This document shows positions 13,488 through 24,840 of a stretch of DNA of 64,000 nucleotides, in pieces. How positions within the stretch are numbered: position 1 is the first letter of the stretch; every line of letters begins with the position of its first letter. Position numbers and translations under genes: made by a program. This DNA is from Heterobilharzia americana (taxonomy: Eukaryota > Platyhelminthes > Trematoda > Strigeidida > Schistosomatidae): NCBI GenBank assembly GCA_944470555.2, contig OX104128.1, positions 41,771,920 through 41,835,919 of the forward strand. The letters run 5' to 3'. A model generated the notes under the pieces. That model saw nothing but the letters and a program-made list of their open reading frames with translations. It had not been told where the DNA came from and did no database searches.

Positions 13488-13805
13488 ATGCTTGTCTTCA
13501 ATAATCAGCAACCTATATGCGTCACACAACTAGTGGCTATCTCGACTCGATTGCGCAATGGATAAAGCTCTGGCGTTTGAACCGATCAGCTCCGAGTTAG
13601 AAGCTTAATGAGAATAGCTTCAAGGAGGCAAGTACATTCAACTGACGAGTTTTAAAATAGGACGGAATGCACATCCTGGATTCCATTTCCAACCACTATC
13701 CCCCACTGATCTCAAAATGAAAATATAGTCAATATCAGGGAACAAGCACAGCAGTTCATATGCTAATAGAGACCAGTTAATTTGGTCCAGTCAACGTCGA
13801 GATAA
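13488..13805 (+). mobile_element. Sm-alpha-like SINE with degenerate hammerhead
   Basis: A tRNA-like segment (CGCAATGGATAAAGCTCTGG, 13551-13570) is followed at 13636-13690 by a hammerhead-like motif. CTGACGAG is retained, but stem II is broken and GAAA reads GGAA. After it comes part of a second unit head (CATATGCTAATAGAGACC), then PLE copy 2 begins at about 13811. Confidence 0.7.
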
Positions 13806-13810
13806 TCATT

Positions 13811-15385
13811 CACATGACAGGTTATATTATTAGGCTGATAACTGACTGTAGAAAAATATCAACATATCAGTTATCTAAATATTTAGCTGTTATACTATAT
13901 CCTATTAGAAACCCCTCAAAGTCTAGACTAATCAATTCATTTGAAATGAAACAAGGACTAAATATTATACAATTGGAGGGAGGAGAAAAGATGATCAGTT
14001 TCAATGTGACGAGGTTTCATTGAAATATACCAATTAATGTGGTACTTGAGGTGATCAGAAATGACCTAACAAGTGACCATCAACTCAGTAATAGAACTGA
14101 GATTTCTACTGAATAGAGTATGCTAGGCATAAGATTATCTTTAATTTCAAGTTTCCAAATTTCAAGAGAAATTAATATAGACAAATAGAAGAATTAGCAA
14201 CGGGATGTCCAATATCCCCAATCGTAGCAGACATATTTATGGAGAGGTGGGATCAGATGAGATTGGGAACATCCCAAACCATCCCGAAAGTATGGTGGTG
14301 ATATTTAGATGACAGAGTTATTGCGTTGAGATCACAACGTATCCACAGTTTTCCACACACACACACACACACACACATTAACTTGATAGCAGATGCAATC
14401 CAGTTCATTTATGAAGTACAAAATTCAGAATGAGAGCTGCCTGTGTTCGACTTCAAAATCAACAGTAGAGATATCAGTGTTTGTAGGAGAGCACAACATT
14501 CGAATAGATACTTGGATTTCACATCATCTCACTTTATATCTGTGAAGATAGACTTGGAAAAATGTGTAAGTGGTCAGTCTAGCAGCTTGACTTGTAAGTC
14601 AGAATACCCAAATAACGAGCTGGAATACGTCAAGGAGACACTGTGTCTTAGTAACTACTCTGTGGAATTTATTGAAAAGCTTGTAAGGGCTAATATAAGA
14701 GGAGGAGTGATAATGTTAGTGGTTGTTGCATTGTGTCAGAGAAGTAACTCAAATCTCCTGCAGTATTGTCGTATGAAGAATGCACACCCGAAATTTCACC
14801 TAACAATACTGAGATCAGGATGGCAGTTAAACACATAAACTCAGTTCGAGGGAAACTCTGTGAACTAAAACATTCAGTACAGCCAACTAAGCATATAATC
14901 CGATGTATTAAATACCATGTAATCAACTTGAGGTGAGTTATATAGGTCAAAGCATCTGGTATGGGTTAATCAAAATTGCGCGACAAAGCAACTGGGCAAC
15001 TGGTCAATTGGGCAGATTGATCATAGTGAGTAATTCAGCGAATAATCGAACTACCGCTCTCCATCCACTGACCCACAATCACATCATAGTGTATGACAGA
15101 CTGAATATTCTGGAATCAAATATAGCTAGGTGGAAGGAGAGATAGATCACATAATCCTTTTTCATTGAATTCACACGGAACACATGAAACAGAAATGATT
15201 CATTACACACTGAATATATTTGAAAATATTTGTTAGCATTGAAATTGAGGAATGAATGACTGTTGGACTATATATATAATGAGAGTGTGAAAGTTGTGTG
15301 ATTGTTTTGATATGAATATGAGTGATAGATTCTGCTTGAAATGTCATGCAGTAAGCTATACTCTATCGCTGTGTGCTCTTTTCAG
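13811..15385 (+). mobile_element. Penelope-like element copy 2 (5'-truncated)
   Basis: Plus-strand order: RT segment 13814-14023 (KSRLINSFEMKQGLNIIQLE, MISFNVTRFH), the box GCPISPIVADIFMERWD near 14200-14255, the catalytic-box equivalent WWWYLDDRV near 14295, and a CA microsatellite at 14353-14377 encoding His-Thr repeats. Then come the RT C terminus 14443-14838 and the endonuclease end 14933-15145. The catalytic YxDD is present as YLDD, but stops and frameshifts break the frame. Confidence 0.8.
14353..14377 (+). repeat. CA microsatellite inside PLE copy 2
   Basis: The CA run lies in the reverse transcriptase region of the PLE. Copy 1 has the homologous TG run with a G9 tract at 9588-9610. 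Confidence 0.95.
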
Positions 15386-16937
15386 TAAGGGATCTAGTAT
15401 GGTAAGGATTTTGGTTTTAAATACATATGGAACAATTTCTGCTCTCACTTGAAGCGGTAAAATGTGCACTGCTGATGACATTTTTATTAGATGATAGCGC
15501 CTGCTTCATGTTTCATCTGTACTTGGTACAGCAAGTAATGCAGTTATCAGTATTCGCCAATGAAACTTCGCGTGGTTACTAAAGAGATATTTAAGTATAT
15601 GGTGTGAAATCACATAGCCTAATATTCATAATGTCAAATACAATATACCAATTGAAAACAGCTTGAAGGGTCCCAAATTATCACCTTTCTAGATTACAAG
15701 TTAACCACAGTAGTTCTATGCAGATCATTTTAATAAATATGTTCACTCCTATTTCATTAGGCATAATTAGAAATATTTTGAGAAACATATTGCATGAATA
15801 ATCACAAGATTATGAGACTTGGAAAATTCATTTGATATCTCAATATTTTCACACTATTACTACTTAAACTTAAATTTTTAGTTCACATATTATCTTGATA
15901 GGTGATATGATGAATTTAAATGCACTAATTAGAAGCTGAGGATTTAATGAAAGATTTCTTGAATTAAAGAGCGCAGGGCCAGTCTTTCCACTCGAATTCT
16001 TCTCCTCAGCTGTAATAACTAGTGGCTTTTGCCTGTGTCAGTTAAATAATCAGATATTGTGTTTTGCAATTCTGATTTCTGGCAGATAAATAAACGACTA
16101 GATAGATAATTTGGTGATACTGGATTTTCAGATTCGGATAGTTTAATCTTAAGGCTTTCACAACCCTTTTAGATTGTGTCATCAACTTGAATATCAGAAA
16201 AAAATGAGTCAAAAAGTTTTGTAAATAAGTGTCTTAGTATCTTGACCTAATGATCTAGGATGTGATTAATTGTTAATATAATTATTTTTGTTTGGTGTAT
16301 TTATTTTGATTGATCGTCCTTCGATGAAGAATTTATTAGTGCGTAGGAAGTTTCTGCTGGGAATACCATCTAGAATGATAAAGAAAGCCTTGTTTATAAA
16401 GTGTGGGACTCAACGAAGGCAAATCTACTAAAACCATCGGCTCTGAGTTACAAATGTTCTCTGAGTGAGGTATTTTTTTGACTTACGATATTTTCAAATA
16501 CCACTGACCTGATAATTTTTTTCGGATTTGTTCGAAAAAGCCTACTTGAACTTAACACAGAACTCATAATTCTAATTTAGAAAGAAATATGCATGAAAAC
16601 AAGTTTATCAGAAAGCATATCTGTTGCCACAGAAGAAATAAATTTTTGCTGGTTATTGTTGCCTACTAATAAGTAGTTAAAGTATGTATTTGAAATCTAA
16701 CAAGTATTTCTTAGGCTGAATCAATCCGGGTAATTCGCCGATAAACTTGACAGCAAAAAAGCAAAACTGCTGACTAGTGTCAAATCACTTTGATCCGGCC
16801 ATAAAGTGTTGCTTATCGTTTTGAGTAGTCTTCAAATACTGGCGCCTATCTGTAGTTGCTTTGGTGTGCATTATTATTGTTCCCATCCTTCCAAACCAAC
16901 CAACACATTCCGAGTTTCTAAGAAAAGAAACAGGATC
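15386..16937. other. unassigned AT-rich DNA
   Basis: Nothing recognised on either strand apart from the open frame leading into the candidate exon at 16938. Confidence 0.45.
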
Positions 16938-17023
16938 ATGCCTGTAAATATGGGGATGATTGAAGAGGAACAATCAACGGAAAATGCCTTTCTAGACAGG
17001 CTTGAGGATAACCCATGTCATCT
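16938..17023 (+). CDS. candidate small coding exon
   Basis: ATG at 16938 followed by MPVNMGMIEEEQSTENAFLD and RLEDNPCH, ending at a perfect GTAAGT donor at 17024 (phase 2 out). The frame is also open upstream (KKRNRI), so it could be an internal exon. The polar, acidic composition stands out from neighbouring DNA. No partner exon was identified. Confidence 0.3.
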
Positions 17024-17694
17024 GTAAGTACGTGCATATATACCGTTGGAAGTTTGTAATCAGTCTAATTTTGGATCATGCCTTCTGTCATTTTACTGCT
17101 TTTTTATTTCCAAAGAATTGACCAGCCAACTCGGTTTCATTCTGGTCATTGTTTAGGCGTTGTTAAGCCTATCATGTTTCATTAGTAGTATATTGAGTAC
17201 AACGACAGAAGATACTGAAAATACTTACTTTAGCGGTGAGATAGTGTATATCTGAGTGTGTCTTTATTAAGCTTCAGAAATCCTATCACTATGATTGCCA
17301 TGAAAATCAACTATGTTTTTAACAAGACCGATTTCTAAACAATTGACATCATTAGTTTCCACTTCTTACCAGTAAGTTGTGAATATCTCTGGGACTAAAA
17401 CTTTATTTCAATAGAAATAACATGTATGATAATGATATGCAAGGTGTATTAAATCCCATGGAGTTGAATTCAGAAAACTTCAAATGGAAACACACTCACC
17501 AGTTCACTGCATAATTTATTAGCACTTTGTTATCGTAGTATTGGATTATTTACTTACAGATACGGTGGACTACCAAAGTATTTTAACATAAGTCTGATAA
17601 TTTCCTAAGCCTCAATGATTTTTAACCTGTTGGCTTTTAAAAATCTCAGAAACTTAACGGATCAAACAAACTACAGATAATGGAATATATTTGT

Positions 17695-17775
17695 AAGATT
17701 TCATCGTGAAGCTTTTATTGTCATTTTCGACAGTATCATCAGCCCTAACTTCAGAAAGAACTGACCTATGGGATT
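17695..17775 (+). repeat. dispersed repeat, short member of the same family
   Basis: Contains GCTTTTATTGTCATTTTCGA then CAGTATCATCAGCCCTAACT, matching the 3' part of the copies at 2.6 and 28.6 kb. Confidence 0.35.
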
Positions 17776-18159
17776 TCCTCCACAAGTGGTCTAGTAGTTT
17801 ATCTTGTGATGACCTTAAATGTGATTGGCTTTTACCAACACAAACAAAAATCAGTCAGTGTTAATTAGGAAAAGATAATCCCTTAAGGAAGATCTAATGT
17901 ATGCAAATGTATCTCTAAACTATGTAAATCATGAGTCATATAGGTAACAAGTACCTTTTTCACAGTGTGGTTGATTTGTATACAGTCATCTGTGATTAAG
18001 TGATAAGTACCACATTGGGCATTCATAATGACCATTGAAAATTTAAACTGGAAGACGAAAAATAAATAAAGGGTGAAACCTGTATTCTGGTTGAGAATTC
18101 AGCTTCAGGAATTTGTGTCATGAGTAGCCAATTTTCATAGTTAGCAAGTTACGAAAACA

Positions 18160-18462
18160 ATGGATTATAGTTGCCCAAAACAAACAGAAGTGATCAGTCT
18201 CAGGTGTATTTATTCAAATAAAAGCTTTACGTTTTTTGACGAGAAAGAAAACTGTAACTTCTTCATGAGGTCAATGTTGATAAAGTCACCTAGTCGGTTG
18301 ACAAAGGGTCCAAGACAAACCTTTAAGCTTGGTGAATACAACTCAACTATTATCCTAAACCTGAATTACAAATCTTTTCTATCATCTCTAAAGTTATTTG
18401 AATCTATGCTTAACAAAACTTCACAACCTTACCCAATGGATACGAATTCGCCTTCTAAATGA
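18160..18462 (+). CDS. 100-codon open frame, possible small gene or exon
   Basis: ATG-initiated frame with balanced composition (MDYSCPKQTEVISLRCIYSN), a basic middle (KSPSRLTKGPRQTFKLG) and several Asn-X-Ser/Thr sites. There is no signal peptide and no motif I know. Frames of this length can arise by chance in this window, so this is weak. Confidence 0.22.
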   Translation: MDYSCPKQTEVISLRCIYSNKSFTFFDEKENCNFFMRSMLIKSPSRLTKGPRQTFKLGEYNSTIILNLNYKSFLSSLKLFESMLNKTSQPYPMDTNSPSK

Positions 18463-19079
18463 CTAATTTGTAATGATCGACCGTACCTTAGGATGAATGT
18501 AGCATATCATTAATATATTATCTCTTCTATAAAATAATCTGACATCATGGTGATTAGTTTTGAGCAAATGGAAGGTTTCAATTTCATCTAGTTATGAAAG
18601 GAATACAAATAGACAAACAAAAAGTGTGTTGTAAGCATCAGTCTTTTTTGGCTACTTTAATTGTTGTTAAGGTTTCACCCAGTTCCAATTTCATCAACTT
18701 GATAATTCAATAAAATAATCCTTCATAAAGATAAAAAAGAGTAGGGAAGGCAAAAAGACTAGAAAAAGTGAAAAGTTTGTATATAAATTGCGATAATCTC
18801 TTCACAATAACATTTGATAAGACATTAATTCATTGAAGAAAGTCCTAGCAGAACAATTCGATAGAAAAAGAATGAACAATTATACAATCGGAAGAGTATG
18901 ATTAGTGTTCTTATATAACTTAAAGAGGTTCAGATGCTTTACTAAAAAAGTGATAGGAATGATCCCAAAATATTTAGCAATCACTTGAATTAATTTGCTC
19001 ATCTTAAGAGTTTATTAAGCTCATTATCATCAAGGAATGGATTTATTGGATGCCAAAGGTAGGTCAAATTTACAAGAGT

Positions 19080-19510
19080 AAATGTTTAGTAAATGTTGGA
19101 CTGATATTATTCCATGATGAATACTACCTTAAATATGAAATGCCTATAAATCTCAAACTACATTACTGTATAGTGCTCGTTAGTGACATGCTTCGAGATG
19201 GATATCCCGAAGTTCTAATCAGGAGCTGACTTGTGGTGTCAACCAGTCGGAAATATGAAGTAGGTATCGACGAAGATCTCGGTGGATAATTGGGCTATAT
19301 TACCAGATGACGGAGGTAGGAAATTTTAGACAATTAAATTGTGACCAAGTGAGTGATTGGTTAACGCGTTCGTCGCGAAACTTGAAGATTCCGAGTATGA
19401 CCCTTAGCGGTGTCGTAGGGGTTCAATAATGAGAAGTCTCATTATAGATTGTGGTTCACCAACTGATAGCAGTTCATGACGAATACCACTTGGAATAAAA
19501 ATTCTCTATT
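19080..19510 (+). mobile_element. family-B SINE copy, degraded, with tail before head
   Basis: A tail-like stretch (TCCATGATGAATACTACCTT at 19112) precedes the head (GTGCTCGTTAGTGACATGCT at 19172), the tRNA-like region near 19350-19400, a ribozyme remnant (AATGAGAAGTCTCATTATAG), and a final tail (CCAACTGATAGCAGTTCATG). Confidence 0.6.
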
Positions 19511-19866
19511 AACTTCAAGTATTAATCTCTATGATGTCTCATCAATTACCGGAAGTCTGAGATAATATAGTTTTCTGAATTGAGTTCATTTGTACAGAGT
19601 TCTGACTCTAAAGGGACCATAACAGAGATTCAAAGAGAAACAAGCTTCCTGACATGTTTGAATACATAATACCATGTTCCTGAGTAGTAAGAATTAAGTA
19701 TTTTGTAATTCAAACTGACGTAAAGTAAAAATTAACTACGTAATAAGTGATTATGAACATTACAGGAACTAGTATGTGACCCGTCAGTGGCGGATATGGA
19801 ACCAGATGATAAGTTCTCCCTCAACCATACATCAGTTGTCAACAATTTGATATTGTTTTCAAAGTG

Positions 19867-20165
19867 GTTTCTCTCATGAACTGATATCAGTCAGTAAACC
19901 ATTGAAAATCGAAGCGAACTGGACAGCTGTTCCATCTTGGTTTCCGACTCACATTTGAACCTTCCAATTCTCTTACGGAAGCAAACCCACGGCTGACAAT
20001 TCTCACAGTAGACAGATTCTCCTCCAAAAAATGCTTTGAAATGCAATGGTCCACATTTTGTTACTTCTGTTGATTCGTGATGTAATGCAATGACCATCCA
20101 ATGCCGTCAGCGAGTATTCATTCTTAAACCTCGTATTCAATATATTTAGACTACTTGGTTGGGGT
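19867..20165 (-). mobile_element. family-B SINE copy, degraded
   Basis: The minus strand has a head-like stretch to about 20165 (CCACTTCGAGGACCCC), ACATCACGAATCAACAGAAG and a tail (ACTGATATCAGTTCATGAG). The tRNA-like and ribozyme parts are poorly preserved. Confidence 0.45.
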
Positions 20166-20434
20166 CCTCGAAGTGAAAGGAATCGATAGTTGGCTGAAAA
20201 TGGACAACAGTAGAGCAGATGTGTTCACCCTTTGACGTTTTCTGAAGCTTGAATATTTGCGTTAACCGCTATCTTCAAATTGCCTACACTGTCATACAAA
20301 TTTATCTACTTTGATATCGCTCCTTTTCCATCAACCCGCTCTTTGTTTACTACTGTGAAGTGTGGCCACTTGATTTTGTCAGTCAGTGGATCAGTCATAT
20401 ATGTTCAGTACTCATATAAATATCATTTGTATCA

Positions 20435-20990
20435 TCTGAGATAGCCGTGGTTTTGGCAGACTGGGGTTAATACCAAGTAATGATTGAATGTGACGTGAAA
20501 ATTTGAACAACGGCCTGATTGAAACCAGCGACCACCGGGTTTCCGGCCCGATGCTCTATCAATTGAGTTACGAGATCTGATTGCTGACCAAATTTTTGTT
20601 TCACTTCAGCCACCAAAGGCTTTGTCCGACTATAATGTGAGTTCGTGACGTGTTACTACTGCTTGATTGTACTCACACTGGCTACTCAGCCAGGACTTCT
20701 CATCCCAATTCAAATCTAACTGAATTAGACAGGGTGAGCAGTATATTGGTCATTATTTAGATTGTTTGAGATAGCCGTGGTTTGGGAGACTAGAATTGAT
20801 ACTAGGCGGTCGTTGAATATGAAATGAAAATTAGGACCGTGACCAGATTCAACCCGGCAAACAACGGCACCTTATAACTCCGTTGGTACAGCACTGTCCT
20901 GGAAACCCGGTGGTCTCTGGTTCGAGTCCGACCGCAGCCCAAACTTTCGCTTCACATTCAATTATCATCCAGTATCCGTACTTATATAAA
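20435..20990 (+). mobile_element. two copies of another tRNA-like SINE family
   Basis: TTTGAGATAGCCGTGG-type starts occur at 20437 and 20765, each followed by a GATTGATACTAGGCGGTCG-like block. The first has a tRNA-like segment in inverse sense (20520-20575: CACCGGGTTTCCGGCCCGAT). The second has one in direct sense (20875-20935: A-box-like TAACTCCGTTGGTACAGC, B box GGTTCGAGTCC). Confidence 0.5.
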
Positions 20991-21383
20991 TAATTTTTAG
21001 TTTTCGGAAAGAGATGAGTGCAGTCGATGTATTATCACTTATTTGTTAAAGTTAGGCTTATGTAGTTCTATGTTAGTCCCTGTTTGTTTGTTGTAAATGC
21101 ATTCATTAGGAACACATTATTTACTGATATTCCAGTGTACATACCTCTTCACTGATCATATCTGGTTGATTTCACTCCATAATTCTTTAGCAGACAATGA
21201 ATTGTATTTCTTCGTATAGCATATGCTGCAAATTATTGATAACTATTGATAAAGCTTTGTACTTAACTGATAAGCGTAAGTAATTGGGATTAGGATGAGA
21301 TTTATAGAGTAGTTTCCGACAAAATATTATTACAATGATTAAATTGTTTTATTGTTATTGACCATCATTACTATACATAATTG

Positions 21384-21690
21384 AAACACAGGCAATATCG
21401 AGGCATCCGCATAGGAGCCCATATGCCAACAGAGACTGATCAATTCGGTCCAATCAACGACGGTGTAATACAAGCAATAACACCAAACCTATACCCGTCG
21501 CACAAGAAGTGGCTATTGTGGCTCGGTGGTGTAGTGGATAACGCTCCCGCGTTTGAAGCGATCGCTCCAGAGTCCAGGTGGGAACAACACTCACTGGGAA
21601 GCAGGTACATCCAGCTGACGAGTCCCAAATAGGACGAAATGCGCATCCTGGATTCCACTGCTAGTCACTGCCCATCATTACTATACATGA
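21384..21690 (+). mobile_element. Sm-alpha-like SINE (tRNA-like promoter plus hammerhead), best copy
   Basis: The head (GCAATATCGAGGCATCCGCA) leads to a tRNA-like segment with an A-box-like GTGGCTCGGTGGTGTAG near 21528 and a B-box-like AGCGATCGCTCCAGAG. The hammerhead at 21603-21658 follows. The string CATCATTACTATACAT occurs both just before the head (21364) and after the ribozyme (21673), i.e. the unit ends as it begins. The Sm-alpha name is from established knowledge of S. mansoni hammerhead satellites. Confidence 0.8.
21603..21658 (+). ncRNA. hammerhead ribozyme, Sm-alpha type, intact core
   Basis: Core CTGACGA at 21615-21621, stem II GTCC/GGAC (22-25 with 32-35), GAAA at 21636-21639, and a minimal palindromic stem III ATGCGCAT (21639-21646). 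The predicted cleavage site follows AUC at 21647. Stem I pairs ATCCAG (21609-21614) with CTGGAT (21648-21653). All conserved core bases are present; C at the variable core position is allowed. The cleavage triplet is AUC, not the common GUC. Confidence 0.85.
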
Positions 21691-22243
21691 TTAAATCGTT
21701 TAATATTGAAAAACACAAGTAAATTCACCGACGAATATTCTCGTTATGATGAATTATTTTCAGCAGCTGTACAGTCATATTTATAGCAGTAACAAACAAA
21801 CTCATGAGTCAGTTGGTTGGTTAACATTGTCATCAAAACGGAATGCTCTAGGGTGAAACTGTGGGTCCACTGTAGAGTCAGAAAGGGACTGAGTAATTAA
21901 GTGTGTACAAGGAAAACTGTGCAGTAGACAAACATAATGATTAAAGGGTTAAAAAAACTAATTACAGTCAATAATCTGAGGAAAGTTTTGTTAGAATTTT
22001 AATGAGAGATTAGAGTTAATGAGTTCTGAATTTGAGAAGCAAACCTCAGAGTAAAAATATAAAAAATAAAAGGTATTGAAAATAAGTCAGTAAAAGTAAG
22101 ATGAATAGTGAAGCAATAAACACACTTAGGAAAGTACTACGACCACGAAAAAATAAGAGAATGGACGCACCTCTTTTACACACAAAACTCAGTCCTTAAT
22201 TGTTGAATTGGCAACACCTCTGGTATGTTTTAGTGACGAATAC

Positions 22244-22680
22244 TTACCCCTTTCTAGGGGTTTGGCTTGACTTTGCATAGCATTTTGAAAGAAGACTGTA
22301 GGGCAGCGATATGACCACAGTCGAACAAATTATCCAAGATGGAACTTTTTCTTGACATGCGTTCTCCTTTGAACAACCACACAGGATATTGCTCAGAGAT
22401 GAGCTTGGAAAGACTGCTCTTTGTGCCAGATACATAACCAGCTGCACAAGAACAGGTAAACTGATAGACATACATGGATGTGGCCCAAAGAGGCAGTTTA
22501 TCCCTCACACTACCTTGATTTATATGTGGGCTGGAGTAGATAATTCGCAGTTCGGGGGTACATAATGTTTTTCTGAGTACTTCTATATTACACTTTGAAT
22601 TATTGTCTTTCTTGAGTGAAAGAATCTCAAAACGTTTGGTGAGAATCCATGAGTCTCGCAATCATACCGCTCGGTAGTGA
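22244..22680 (-). mobile_element. Penelope-like element fragment, GIY-YIG endonuclease
   Basis: The minus-strand frame 22661-22254 has DKLPLWATSMYVYQFTCSCA and AGYVSGTKSSLSKLISEQYP and LDNLFDCGH. This aligns by eye with the PLE endonuclease pattern VYQFTCSCGxxYIGRT...RIxEHxPxW...HLxDxGH. The second motif Tyr-Ile-Gly is changed to Tyr-Val-Ser, so catalytic function is doubtful. Confidence 0.75.
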
Positions 22681-23467
22681 AGATATTTTCTTATCAATTA
22701 TATTGATAAAATGTTAAATGTAACCATTAATAATATGAAATAAAACATAGTTAATTAATAGCTAATTGCATTACACTACTCTCTTGTTATTTATTCAGTC
22801 ATGAAAGCAGTTAGTGTTTACCGATCAAAAGTATTAAATTTTGACAGGAAACCCATTCACTACAGTCAAGCCTCGACCCATCCCATTTATTTTTTCATTT
22901 CATGATACTGAAGCCTCCTAGATAACTTAATTCGAGGATAAATTTAAGAAATATTTCCAAGTAATATACCTTACATGAGATGTAGTCTGTATTTGTATAA
23001 GTCACAGCGTGTTTGAAATAAAATAATTCCAACATTTCGCACGGAAGTCTAGTCTTAGCTTCTTCAGGGAAATAATTAAAAATTAAAATAACAAGAACAT
23101 ATAAGTGAAACTAAAGATTTGTACTGGATCTCCTTGTCCATTCCTCTTCATATAGTCGTGTACTTTAACCACAGTCATCACTTTGATGTACTACTAAACA
23201 ACAGAAATCAAATAAGCATTATGAGAAAGCTAGACAAAATGATTTTTGTCTACTTGACTAATTAACAAGGTTTAGCTTATTCGTGTCAAGATTTTCTTAC
23301 CTATTTAGTCAAAATAGCATATTTAGATACCATTTGGATACATAACGTCTTTCATCTTCAGGGTGTTGTTTTCAGTTAGTTGTAAGAATTTTTCATCGAA
23401 CTTTAATGTGAAAGACTGTTTCGAATGAAATTTTTATACGGATTGAGTGGATAATTTTGACAAGTGA
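22681..23467. other. unassigned sequence after the PLE fragment
   Basis: Leads into the hairpin at 23468-23543. No coding or RNA feature recognised. Confidence 0.45.
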
Positions 23468-23543
23468 TTGGTTGTATTGTCTTCTCTGAGCTGGGATGTT
23501 AAATCGATTAAACAACCCAGCTGAGAGAACACAATACAACCAA
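23468..23543. repeat. 28-bp inverted repeat (hairpin)
   Basis: Arm 23468-23495 (TTGGTTGTATTG...GCTGGG) pairs with 23516-23543 with two mismatches. The 20-base loop contains TTAAATCGATTAA. Related single-arm sequence occurs near 2580 and 28555, so the arm belongs to a dispersed repeat. Confidence 0.85.
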
Positions 23544-24044
23544 GACCATCCACCTGAGCTAAAAATATTCTCCACTATGACAAGTGATTGTTAAACAAGA
23601 GGTAGGTTTACATATGGAAAATAACCAAACTAATGTTATCTGGTCCTGTATGTTGATCTCATTTTATTGACCATGTACTGTACTTAAGTTGCAGGCTTTA
23701 CTTCACTTTAAGAATCAGTATATCTGCAGTCTTAATGAAACTTAGTTAAGATGATGAGAACCCACCATTTCATCGTTCAAAACAAAAGAAGACAACAGCA
23801 AAAAATTATAATCCCGAACACTCATCATCGCAACTGTACATTAGTAAATGTTTAGGTAAAATGACAGAATGTTCCAGACAATTTTCCAGCCGAAGTTCAA
23901 ATTTAATCGATAGGTGTATGTAGGGAATAAAATGAAATCACATTACGTGATACAAGACACCGTCTTACTAGGTCTTATAAAATGCATTGAATGGCAAGAT
24001 TTTATTCCATCTGGAGGTTTGTGGAAGTTTTAGTAATTGATTTC

Positions 24045-24280
24045 AGGTCGGAATTCATCATAGACTGACATCAGTTGGAAGGACACTGGAAACCTGGGGG
24101 GCACTGGACAACTGTTCCGTTCGAACAGTTTCGAAAACCTGTTCGAACACTGGACCTTCAGATTCCGTGGCTGGCACGTTACCATTGAGTCGCTAGTCCG
24201 GAATTCGGTGGTAGATATTTCCTTCATCTGTCACTTCTTGATTTAGAGGGACCTACATCCAATGTTGTTATTGAAAAACT
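24045..24280 (-). mobile_element. family-B SINE, degraded, inverted to the next copy
   Basis: The minus strand has the tail (CCAACTGATGTCAGTCTATG), a disrupted ribozyme region with a local GTTCGAACAG duplication, and the tRNA-like TAACGTGCCAGCCACGG. It ends near 24280, where the plus-strand copy begins. Confidence 0.6.
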
Positions 24281-24840
24281 GTCCTCATGTTGAACTTGGG
24301 TGACTCCACTGGTCCCATAATAGGACATAACAGCTGTCCAGTGCTCTCAGATTTCCAATGTTCCTCAAACTGATGACAGTCCATGATGAATTCCAACCTA
24401 AAACCAATTAATAAACCTCCATAAACCTCCAAAGTGACTTAATCTAGTGCTCATTGGTGACTAGCTTCATGAGGTAATTCCTGAAGTTCCAATGAGAAGT
24501 CTTGGTCAATAGGCTCAACCAAGTCTGATATGAAGATAGATACTAAGCGTTGGCACAGGATGGAGATCGCGCTACATCTTGAATTGACAGAAGTAGGAAA
24601 TATAGACGACTGGATTCTGGTCCAGTGGCTCAGTGGTAACGTACTGGCCACGGAGCCTAAAGATCCTGGGTTCGATTCCTGGTGGGGTGGGATCATGGGT
24701 GAGCACTAGTGAGAAGTCTCATTCTAGGACGAAACAGCTGTCCAGTGCTCTCAGGTTTCCAGTGTTTCTCCAACTGATGTCATTCCATGATGAATGCCAA
24801 CCTGAAATCAATAAATCCCTATAAACCTCTGAATTGAACT
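24280..24840 (+). mobile_element. family-B SINE, partial unit plus full unit in tandem
   Basis: 24280-24440 holds the ribozyme 3' half (AGGACATAACAGCTGTCCAG) and tail (CAAACTGATGACAGTCCATG). Then the head (GTGCTCATTGGTGACTAGCT at 24450), a tRNA-like segment with A box TGGCTCAGTGG and perfect B box GGTTCGATTCC (24624-24680), a hammerhead remnant (GTGAGAAGTC...GGACGAAACAGCTGTC, 24710-24750) and a second tail. The core CTGANGA is mutated to GTGAGAA. Confidence 0.75.

Larger units (their letters stand above)
17024..19079. other. unassigned, contains a weak 100-codon frame
   Basis: Holds a short dispersed repeat (17695-17775) and the frame at 18160-18462. Nothing else recognised. Confidence 0.45.

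Noticed and set aside
24624..24690. Functional tRNA gene (perfect A and B boxes)
   Set aside because: It is embedded in a repeated SINE unit with head, ribozyme remnant and tail, so it is a SINE promoter.
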